A program made the position numbers and the translations under genes. Below, in pieces: positions 16,847 to 64,000 of a DNA stretch of 64,000 nt (positions are counted from its first letter, which is position 1; each line of letters opens with the position of its first letter). The DNA lies in assembly GCA_963978895.1 (NCBI GenBank), contig OZ022238.1, positions 29,143,617 to 29,207,616 on the forward strand, in the 5' to 3' direction. The notes under the pieces were generated by a model. That model saw only the letters and a program-made list of their open reading frames with translations, made no database searches and was not told the origin of the DNA. This DNA comes from Erpobdella octoculata. Taxonomy: Eukaryota; Annelida; Clitellata; Hirudinida; Erpobdellidae.

Positions 16847-17151
16847 GCTTCTGGTTTTTAGGCGCCAGAGATTCGCCTTCGCCCCTTCTACTGTTAGTAA
16901 AAGCAGTTCCGCCAACGAGCAGGCCAGGAGCTGGACTTGGTTATCAGAGGCTGTATGAGACGCACGCCGTTGGGAGTATTTTATAGGCAACTGGGAGCTT
17001 ATCCCCAGTACCCACTCCCGGCTATGATAACCTTAGAAAAATATTTTTACGAGGAAGTATTTTTATCTTAAATGGTCATAAATTTCTAAGATAGACCATT
17101 CGTGTCATTATGCAAGAAGCATATAATCTATAGTTAACGTATAAGTTTTAA

Positions 17152-19042
<1,891 letters not shown>

Positions 19043-19161
19043 AATGATTCAAACATTTTGTTTTGTTTTAGATCTGACAAGTTTTTTTTAAATTTTTTCG
19101 AGTTTTTATTTATAAAAAAAAATGAATGAAATTGTTTTATTTAAAAAAAACTAATTTGCAG

Positions 19162-55158
<35,997 letters not shown>

Positions 55159-55572
55159 AATTATTATTTTGAAGGTGATTTATAAATCTTTTTTAATATA
55201 TTAAAAATCGGATATTGTTTATTTGGGATATATGAAATGCATGTTTAAAGATGATTTACTGCAAATGAATTTTTATTTGAGTAAAACAACAAACAATAAA
55301 TAAATATTTATGATTTTTTTAAATGAGGTATGGCACGTTAGAAAATCTAAAGGTTTTATTATATAAAAATATTTATATTTTTTAGAGCAATAATGTAAAA
55401 ACTTTATTGGCATGACGAACTTATTATTAAAACTTCAAATGAGCTAAAAGTATAACTTCATAAATTTAAATTTGATGAATTTGTGACGTCTTTGATCACC
55501 ATCCACACATACCAGACTATATTGTCAAATAATAATGGAACGTAAATTTTAAATGTTGGTGCTCTTCTATAG
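55159..55572. other. Short spacer or intron between the two ENPP modules
   Basis: AT-rich. AATAAATAAATA near 55296 could serve as a poly(A) signal for the first module. No membrane-anchor exon and no promoter motif can be recognised. If the donor at 55143 is used, 55143-55572 is a 430-bp intron. Confidence 0.55.
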
Positions 55573-58500
55573 GTATTTAGATGGAAAAGTTCCATTGTTG
55601 GTCATTTCATTAGATGGTTTCAGGGCAGATTATTTAAAAAGAAATTTGACTCCAACTCTACAAAGACTTAACAAATGCGGAGTTTCCTCAAAATCTCTTC
55701 TGTCAGTTTTTCCTTCAATAACGTTTCCTAACCATTACTCCATCATATCGGTCAGTTGATCATTTTTGATTGCATGGTTCTTTAAGGTTTTTATATATGT
55801 ATGCTTAAGAATAAAACCTGTTGTTAGGGATTGTATCCAGAGAATCATGGAATAATTGACAACACAATGTTTGACGTAGAACTTAACGAATCCTTCTTTC
55901 TGGGTTCTCCGACTGCCCTTAATTCTCATTGGTGGAAAGGAGAACCAGTTAGTTAATGTTTTTGTTAATATATTTAAACAGTTTATACGATAACATATTT
56001 TATTTCCGCAATATATTAATTAGGTCATGATGATGTTTTATTTTATTTAAACTTATAAAAAAATCTCTTTGTCAAGTTTTGGTTAGACCATCCCTCACCG
56101 GAAAATCCTAAATCCTTCGCTGGTTTAACGGAAAGCGATTTGACCCCATCCATGATCCAATATCGTCTATACAGGCAGAGACGGTAATTTGGAGTGCTGT
56201 AGTTTCTCCAGACCGACACTGGCCGTAGATTTAAATGTTATCAGCAAACAAACGACTTGTGAGTCCGTCACCGGCAATTACGTCCTTAAGTTCGCTGGTG
56301 TACATCATGAAGAGCATCGGGCTGTAAACGTCGAGGAATATGCTTTCTAGCGATTCGTAACGTTAAAGTCGAAGTTATTTATAACACAATATTTCTCGAA
56401 TTTATTTTAACTTTATTATTCTTCCTTGAATATAATCTTTTACTTGACTCTAAACTGAATTATCTCACTTTGTAGAAGTTCACCCGGTTCTGACAAATCT
56501 TTTGATAATTCCAATTTCTCTACCCAGATCACCTTACTTTTTTATTGAAGACCATAAAAAAGAAAAAAACCAATAACAATTATATATATATATATATACA
56601 TATATATATACATATATATATATACATATATATATATATACACATACATATACATATATATTAATGATAAAAAAAATTATACGCAAACACAATGTCACAA
56701 GAGCACAAATATACATATATACATACATATACACATATACATATACATACATACATATACACACATATACACACTTATGCACACAGATACATACATACAT
56801 AAATGACTCTAATTTCAACACATCCAATCAAAAATGCACACATAATAAAATAAAATAAACAACTATTATGAAAATACGTAAGATGAACCATCTTCATCTT
56901 ACACGGGCTTAAGACTGACCCCTGTGGTACGCCACAGGATCAAGTGTTTTTAAAGAATCTATTATGTTAACTTTAACTTAAAAGATTCGTTCACTCCAAT
57001 ATGAGCGAATCCAATTAAGAGATGAGTGACCAAGGCTGAACAATGATTCCAGTCATGAAGAGCATCGGGCTTAAGACTGACCCCTGTGGTACGCCACAGG
57101 ATCAAGTGTTTTTAAAGAATCTATTATGTTAACTTTAACTTAAAAGATTTGTTCACTCAAATATGAGCGAATCCAATTAAGAGGTGAGTGACCAAGGCTG
57201 AACAATGATTCCAGTCTCTGTATGAGTATTTTGGTGGTCAACGGTGTTAAAAGCCGCTGATATGTCGAAGAGAATTAAAAAAGTGAGCTTTCCATTATAT
57301 GCTGCACCCAGGATGTCTGAAAAAATTTTCAAGACCACCATTTCCGTTGAGTGAAAACGTTACGCTGTTTGATGGGCAGGAAAAAATTGTTGTCTTTGAC
57401 GTATACTCAGTGAATCTTGATAAAACCAACCGCTCAAGGAGCTTTGACAGGACCGCTAGTTTTGAGATCGGACCCATGAAAAAACTCATGGAACTTAGGA
57501 GAAGTACAGAAATGCGATTATGGTCACTCTGCCGTGGTTACAAAGAAGTGGACTTACATTATTCTTAGGTCTCGGCATCGGGCAGTCTAGAACCGAGTAC
57601 CCCTGTGTGAAGAAGTGACGGAAGCATATTGAGTCATTACCGTGGCATGCTTCTGTTAGGAGCATGGTATCAACTTTGTATCGATCCACAATTTAATAAG
57701 ATCATCGACCTTGTTTATTATAGATGTTATATGTAGATGACCAAAAACAATATTCTTCAGAGACGAACGAGAAAAGTGGTCAGGAGCATTTCTTCGTTGT
57801 TCCCCGAATTTGTTATCAGGTAGCACTCCATGAATCTGACCACACCGAACACCATCCCGACGCTCTCTGTAATGCCAGAATGGATGTAGATTTTTACGAA
57901 GCAAGCGATTTTTACGAAGAACAGAGATAACATGATGGACTGGTCGAATTGTTTCAATATTGCAAAATAGTTGTAGTAGTAGTAGTAGCGGCAGCCGCAG
58001 AAGTAGCAGTAGCAGTAAAAGAAGCAGTTGCAGTAGCAGTAGCAGTAGCAGTAGCAGTAGCAGTAGCAGTAGCAGTAGCAGTAGCAGTAGCAGTAGCAGT
58101 AGCAGTGGCAGTAGCAGTAGCAGTAGCAGTAGCAGTAGCAGTAGTAGCAGCAGTAACAGTAGCAGTAGCAGTAGCTGTAGCAGAAGCAGTAGCAGTATAG
58201 TAGCAGTAGCAGTAGCAGTAGCAGTAGTAGTAGTAGTATGGAAGTGACGAAAACGGTAGTTCTTAATAATCTATTTTTATTACAAACTTTAATTTAGGTT
58301 ACAATCTCTGTTTGTGTGTGTGCGTGTCTTTATCTGTACGCAAATCTTGCAAGTAAAATTTAACCAGCTTTTTTACTAGCTAGGAAGCTGAAACTTTCAG
58401 CATAGCTTAATATTGGATGACAGTACATGATTCAATTAGAAAAAAACTTTGTGTTGAAAAACTCGTTTTTTCCTTTACTTGTAAATTATTGTATTGCTAG

Positions 58501-59235
58501 TGGTTATAAATTTGTTTAAAGTTTAAAAACACAAAGTTCAAAAATAAAATTATTTAATTTGAATTAAACTATATTTGGCATGTTAATATGTTCAATGTGT
58601 TAATGCGATTATATTTTTATTATATTAATATGTTCAATATGTTAATACGATAATAACATGTCAATATGTTTTGAAAAAAAAACAGCAGCCATTAAGTTGG
58701 CAATAAATTATTATAATAAATAAATACATAATTAAACAATTCTAATTGTTTATTTATCAGTTGTGGACGACCGTGGAAAAGAGCAATAAAACAGCAATGA
58801 CGTTTTTCTGGCCTGGTGCAGATGTTGAAATCTTGGGTTGGTTTTTTTATTTGTTTTTTAAAATAACATTTCTTGCTGTTATATTTTATTTTAAATATCT
58901 TAATAATAATAGTAGTTTTCAAATGAATGTTGTTTATTAATTATAATTCAATTTGAATGTTTTAAAGGTGACAGACCAACGGAATATTTTCCTTATAATT
59001 CGTTAGTTTCATTTTACACAATTAATTTAAGTATCAGCTGATCATTATACATTTGAAATCTGAAAAAGTCTAAAAAAATTAAATAAAAATCTACAGAGCA
59101 GTTCCACATTCATATAGAGTCGACACAGTCCTTGGCTGGCTGAACAATAAAACTGGAGTTGTTCCGGATTTGATAACTTTGTATTACAGTAGAGTTGACG
59201 AGGCAGGCCACGAAGGTGGCCCTTATTCATACGTG
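55573..59235 (+). CDS. Second ENPP module, first five exons (incomplete in window)
   Basis: Exons: 55573-55750, 55828-55947, 58761-58836, 58968-59001, 59097 to about 59235. Text: [30 protein letters not shown] (Thr nucleophile kept), [26 protein letters not shown] and [14 protein letters not shown] (Asp/His zinc ligands kept). Exons 2-4 have exactly the same lengths and phases (120, 76, 34) as their counterparts in the first module, so the two arose by tandem duplication. The first exon starts in phase 2, as does the matching exon at 25389. No later exons (TDHG, HGSDN) are visible before 64000, where a LINE fills the end. It could be the second half of one gene, a separate gene whose first exon I missed, or a partial copy. 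Confidence 0.85.
56090..57945 (-). mobile_element. Decayed LINE with internal duplication, in intron of the second ENPP module
   Basis: The minus strand from right to left reads [20 protein letters not shown] (endonuclease, about 57660-57600), [15 protein letters not shown] (about 57460), [13 protein letters not shown] (57285-57245), [13 protein letters not shown] (57112-57060 and again near 56940), then [15 protein letters not shown] and FADN (56330-56220). A 162-bp stretch is repeated (56905 and 57067). A TA/TACA block (56340-56880) splits it. L2-like; inactive. Confidence 0.75.
56578..56790. repeat. (TA)n and (TACA)n patches
   Basis: Interrupted TA, TACA and CACATA runs on both sides of 56660-56700. 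Confidence 0.9.
57970..58245. repeat. (GTAGCA)n hexamer array
   Basis: About 40 GTAGCA units with GTAGTA and GCAGAA variants at both edges. It encodes Ala-Val or Ser runs in silico; not a gene. It is the only GC-richer microsatellite here, inside a second-module intron. Confidence 0.95.
58246..58760. other. AT-rich intron sequence of the second ENPP module
   Basis: Short repeated atatgttcaatgtgttaat-like patches (58580-58660). Nothing else recognised. Confidence 0.4.
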
Positions 59236-59880
59236 GTGTGTCAATCAATTTTCTATAAAATCTTTTTTTGCCTTTTTTAACTTTATTCATCTATCGTTCC
59301 AATTTGTTGGTATTTTATTATACCAAAAACAAACCAATAAAAATGCAATTTTATTATAATTGTTTTGTACAGCTTAAAGTTTTATTACAGTTATTACATT
59401 GTTAGTATTTATATGCTTCATAAATTTGTTTTAAACATTTCCGCTATCATGCCGCTTCTGATAATGATGTAGAAAATATCAAAGCTGGACTGTGCCAATA
59501 GTGACACCATTGACATGTACAAAACAAAAGATAAACGTTTATTGAAACTAACTAAAAACCATTGTTTTGTCTTCGTTACCCACAAACTAGTTGGAAGTGT
59601 TCGTATTCTTCAAAACATCAAATCTTCTAGTTCCCGTTTTCTTGCTGTAGGATGTGGAAAGCGAGTGTTATATTGAGCAATATAACTATGAGAAGCAGGA
59701 GTCATTGAACTACATAATATCTGTTGTTACATCTAAGCTCTTAAAAAAATTGTTTACATCGGTGTCAGGACGAGTTTTCATTGATAAATAGTTTTTTGAA
59801 CTAAACGTTTTGTTTGGAAGATTAAAGCGCTTGGCGATAGTAGGTTATATATATTATATAGATAGTATAGATAGTGTATA
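59236..59880. other. Unassigned sequence after the last visible ENPP exon
   Basis: An open stretch of about 65 codons on the + strand (about 59478-59676, KISKLDCANSD...GKRVLY then stop) looks mildly coding but matches nothing I know. It could be a piece of a transposon. Confidence 0.3.
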
Positions 59881-60030
59881 GATAACGACCAACGCTCTAA
59901 TATTTTAAAGGTTTATCTAATGCGTTTCTTTTTCGCTCCCGTTTCCTTTCCGCTTGCGCTCCCGCTCCCGGTAGTTATCCGTTCCCTGTCGCTTTCCCGC
60001 TCATTTGTTCGCTCTCAGTTCCCCCCCCCC
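59880..60030 (+). repeat. GC-rich repeat module, third copy
   Basis: CGCTCCCGTTTCC, GCTTGCGCTCCCG, GTTATCCGTTCCCTGTCGCT and a C11 run match the module at 28690-28797 closely. The CTAGCGG start is decayed. It ends exactly where the fold-back arm begins. Confidence 0.75.
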
Positions 60031-60032
60031 CA

Positions 60033-61127
60033 GAACAACTGATCCCAGTACAACTGATCCCAGGACAACTGATCTCAGGACAACTGATCCCAGTACAACT
60101 GATCCCAGTACAACTGATCACATGGACAACTGATCCCACGGACAACTGATCCCACGGACAACTGATCCCATAGACAACTGATCCCATAGACATAAGCAAC
60201 TCATTTTTAACTCATTTTTGACGACAATGGTGGTGGTGATGATGCTTACGTAGCCAGCTTACGATAACTGGCTGCATAGGACAACGGAGGTGCTGATAAT
60301 GATACTGGCTACTCCAGTTAGTAAACGGAGAAAGAATACTTAGTATAAGCGCACGAGGGCACGATACACAATCGAAATGAAATTGACAAGTTCGTATTAC
60401 TTTTCATCGTTTCACTCCTTTCTGCGTGAAGTTCATAATGAGAAATGGGACCGTGCCAATCCAAAAATAATAGAGTTTAGCTCATTTCAGAGGTTGTTTT
60501 TTTCGAAGATATGAATTAAATGAATTAATGAAAACACACCAACATTAATTTTTATCGGCTTATTTAGGAGTCCATGACTAGGACCATCACTACAGCATCC
60601 AAACCTACTCATACATACATACATACATACATACATACATACATACATACATACATACATACATACATACATACATACATACATACATACATACATACAT
60701 ACATACATACATACATACATACATACATACATACATAAATACATACATACATACATACATACATACATACATACATACATACATACATACATACATACAT
60801 ACATACATACATACATACATACATACATACATACATACATACATACATACATACATACATACATACAAACATACATACATACATTTGTACATACAAACAG
60901 AAATCGGAAATTATGTATGTTAATATCAGTTTATTAATTGCAGAAACAGTGAAATATAAAATGATGCAGATATGGGATCAGTTGTCTAAGGGATCAGTTG
61001 TCCATGGGATCAGTTGTCCATGGGATCAGTTGTCCGTGGGATCAGTTGTCCAGGGATCAGTTATCTTGGGATCAGTTGTCCTTGGATCAGTAGTCCTGGG
61101 ATCAGTAGTCCTGGGATCAGTTGCGAT
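60033..61127. mobile_element. Fold-back-like inverted repeat made of short tandem units
   Basis: The left arm (60033-60192) holds ten tandem units of ACAACTGATCCCAGG type. The right arm (60971-61127) holds ten units of the reverse complement, GGGATCAGTTGTCCAT type. Outer units are 15 bp and inner units 16 bp in both arms, so the arms mirror each other in fine structure too. Between them lie about 780 bp, including a TACA array (60607-60880). Long inverted repeats built from short direct repeats are the hallmark of fold-back elements; that classification is inferred. Confidence 0.7.
60607..60880. repeat. (TACA)n microsatellite
   Basis: About 68 units with one TAAA variant, in the centre of the inverted repeat. 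Confidence 0.97.
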
Positions 61128-61137
61128 GATCCCCATA

Positions 61138-61590
61138 CAAACATACATACATACATAGATACATACACACACATACATACTTTGAATGAGCATTTAGTGC
61201 CGAAATATTGTAAAAACCACATACATACATACATACATACTTACATACATAAACACACACACACAGACACACATACATGCACATACAAATACATACATAC
61301 ACACATACATACGTACATACATACATACATGCAAGCATACATACATACATACATACATACATACATACATACATACATACATACATACATACATACATAC
61401 ATACATACATACATACATGCATGCATGCATGCATACATACATACATACATACATACATACATACATACATACATACATACATAAATACATACATACATAC
61501 ATACATACATACATACATACATACATACATACATACATACATACATACATACATACATACATACATACATACATACATACATACATACAT
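61138..61590. repeat. (TACA)n compound microsatellite
   Basis: Interrupted TACA, CACA and TGCA patches to about 61320, then long TACA runs with a TGCA block at 61419-61436. Confidence 0.95.

Positions 61591-62126
<536 letters not shown>

Positions 62127-62206
<80 letters not shown>
62127..62206. repeat. (TA)n microsatellite
   Basis: About 40 units. Confidence 0.97.
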
Positions 62207-62209
<3 letters not shown>

Positions 62210-62285
62210 GTTTGTACTAAATTTCCTATATTTAAGGAAGTTTTTAAAAGATTTTACCATAAATTTTAATTATTTCCAAATGATT

Positions 62286-64000
62286 AACATTTCTGACTAC
62301 CACCAATTATATTGGTCCTCACTATCGTCCTGTTTCTCCGACTCAACAGGACCTCGCACTAGTACTCGTCGCATATGGAATAGCATCGACCTGGACTTGT
62401 TTCGAGGCCAACACCATTCATTGCCATTACTCAAGCTCATGTTTACCGACCCTGGCGAGATGGCCAATATACTCCATAACGAACTCACAAGAATTTCAGA
62501 TCAACTCGCACCTACCTACTCTGTTCGCCTCCGATCTCGGGCTTCGGACCCATGGTTTGTTTGGGAATGTCTCGCTGCTAAGAGGCGTCGGATATCATTT
62601 GAGAAAAACTACTTTCATCAAAAATCGATGCCCGTCAGTGGCGCATCCAAATGCTCCAATATCAAAGTCTCTTTAGAAATAAACGCTCTTTTTAGAATAC
62701 AAAAATAACAAAATTAGCTAAATGCTCGTTCATCCGGCCGTGACCTTTGGTGTGCTCTCAATAGTGTGATGGCCAGAGGCAAAAAGCTTTCCAGCAAAAC
62801 TATAACTGCTAACAGTTTCTTGAAGTACTTTGCCGACGAAGTGGCACGCTTGGCGACTTCTAACGTTGACTCTTCTTCCGTCACCACACCCGTTCGGCTC
62901 GTGCCGGAAAGCTTCCTCTGCTGTTTCGAGTCAACCAGCGTCATTGAAGTTACTGGGCTTATTCATCGTTTGCCAGATCGTCAATGCTCACTGGACCCTA
63001 TCCCAACGCGTTTTTTCAAAGAGTTATCGTCTTTGCTTGCACCTTACTTATCTACATTATTTAACCTTTCCTTCACTACAGGAATCTTCCCTGAGCAGTT
63101 CAAGTTATCCTACATCACTCCACTTATAAAAAAAAACCTGAAATTCTATTTCATCCTATCGCCAATATCTAACCTTTCCATCATCTCTAAATTGCTTAAA
63201 AAGCTCGTACCCACACGTGGGCTCAAACATCTACACTCGAATAGCCTATACCCATCTCTACAATCGTCTCACCGCTCCAACCATTCAACTGAAACCGCAC
63301 TTCTTAAGGTCACCTCCGATCTGCTCAGGGCCGCCGACGATGGCAAGCTAGCTCTTTTGGTCCTTCTTGACTTGTCCGCTTCCTTCGATACCGTCGATCA
63401 CAACATCTTACTCCAACGACTACATTCATCCTGTGGCTTGACTGACCTCGTCGCTGACTGGTTTTGTCATACCTATCAAGCCACCTAATCTACGTTCAAT
63501 ACAACAATTCATCATTTCCAAAGTGCCCACTCCTATTCTCTCTTTACACACAAGAAATTGCGCGTGTTTTTGACAATCACAACATGCACTACCACCTCTA
63601 CGCCAACGACACACAGATCTACGGGCATTACCTACCCGACCGGACCGTTGATCTCTCCGCACGCATGTCCGACTACAGCTCAACCCGGAAAAAACCGAGG
63701 CCATGTGGTGTTCGTCTAGGCGCCTTTTCCATCTCATCCCAAGTCATCCTATCAACATTTGCGGTGTCGATATCACTTATTCATCCATGGTAAGGAACCT
63801 CGGAATCTTCATGGATTCCGACCTTACCATGCAATCTCATGTTTGCCACACAGTCCGCTCATGCTTCTCCATTTAGAGCGTGAGCAGGTTTCTACCCAAC
63901 CTTGGCCGAAAAATACTCGTCACTTCTCTCATCCTTCCACGAATCCATTACTGCAACTCCGTATTTGTCGGTCTACCAGCTTCTCAACTCAATCGCCTTC
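62286..64000 (+). mobile_element. Decayed L2-like LINE, runs off the right edge
   Basis: The + strand reads the post-endonuclease linker (STRRIWNSIDLDLF, DPGEMANILHNELTRIS), pre-RT (LPDRQCSLDPIPTRFFKEL), RT parts (LVLLDLSASFDTVDHNILL, then LYANDTQIYG where the usual YADD is YAND) and thumb (MDSDLTMQSHVCHTVRSCFS...LPRIHYCNSVFVGLP). Multiple stops and frame changes. The GVPQGS block is deleted near 63490-63530, and one catalytic Asp is Asn. The copy is dead. Confidence 0.8.

Larger units (their letters stand above)
13467..17036 (-). mobile_element. Full-length RTE-type LINE with 12-bp target duplication
   Basis: The element is bounded by an identical 12-mer, AAAAATATTTTT, at 13455-13466 and 17037-17048. 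On the minus strand it has a roughly 360-bp 5' region with a 71-bp tandem repeat, a single 1065-codon ORF, and a 3' end made of (GAT)n that contains the stop codon. A short trinucleotide tail instead of poly(A) and a single endonuclease-RT ORF are typical of the RTE clade. An intact ORF and a perfect target duplication point to recent insertion. It lies upstream of the first visible ENPP exon. Confidence 0.92.

Noticed and set aside
59478..59676. About 65 open codons after the last visible ENPP exon, considered as a next ENPP exon
   Set aside because: The text (MYKTKDKRLLKLTKNHC...) has no ENPP motif and no matching splice sites; origin unknown.

Overview
The window is AT-rich metazoan DNA. 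Genes are split by short exons with GT-AG introns, and most of the rest is transposable elements and very long, very pure microsatellites. Nothing prokaryotic is present. The mix of LINEs, Ty3/Gypsy, hAT, a tRNA-derived SINE and TACA/TA arrays fits an invertebrate; I favour a cnidarian such as a hydrozoan, but the sequence does not prove this.

The host gene content is one ENPP-type (ectonucleotide pyrophosphatase/phosphodiesterase) locus on the + strand. Nineteen exons from 19162 to 55158 join in consistent phase (2532 nt, 843 codons plus stop). They give a short cytosolic tail, one membrane anchor, a phosphodiesterase domain with every metal ligand and the nucleophilic Thr, and the nuclease-like domain with its Asp-rich calcium loop. 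Somatomedin-B domains are absent. A second ENPP module starts at 55573, only about 0.4 kb later. Its first exon has the phase needed to splice from a GTTAGT donor lying just before the stop codon of the first module, so this may be one double-headed ENPP gene. The second module is visible only to about 59235; the rest presumably lies to the right.

Layout: 1-690 LINE endonuclease fragment; 690-2960 Gypsy scrap and a broken multicopy nuclease-like gene; 3369-5890 TA/TACA arrays and an internally deleted LINE; 8691-12540 about 3.8 kb of hexamer arrays around a SINE; 13467-17036 a full-length RTE-type LINE with an intact 1065-aa ORF and a 12-bp target duplication; 19162-55158 the ENPP exons. The ENPP introns hold a 1.4-kb TTGCA-type satellite, 2.46 kb of pure (ATTC)n, an unclassified repeat dimer, a LINE with a restriction-like endonuclease inserted between TACA arrays, and a 12.5-kb Gypsy element. 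That Gypsy element carries an intact hAT transposon in gag and a Jockey/CR1-type LINE in its 3' LTR. From 55573 to the end lie the second ENPP module, decayed LINEs, TA/TACA arrays and a fold-back-like inverted repeat with ten subrepeats in each arm.

Three elements have exact target site duplications read directly here: RTE (12 bp), hAT (8 bp) and Gypsy (5 bp). This fixes a partial order of events, with Gypsy first and the hAT and LINE later. The very long open frames over microsatellites are not genes.
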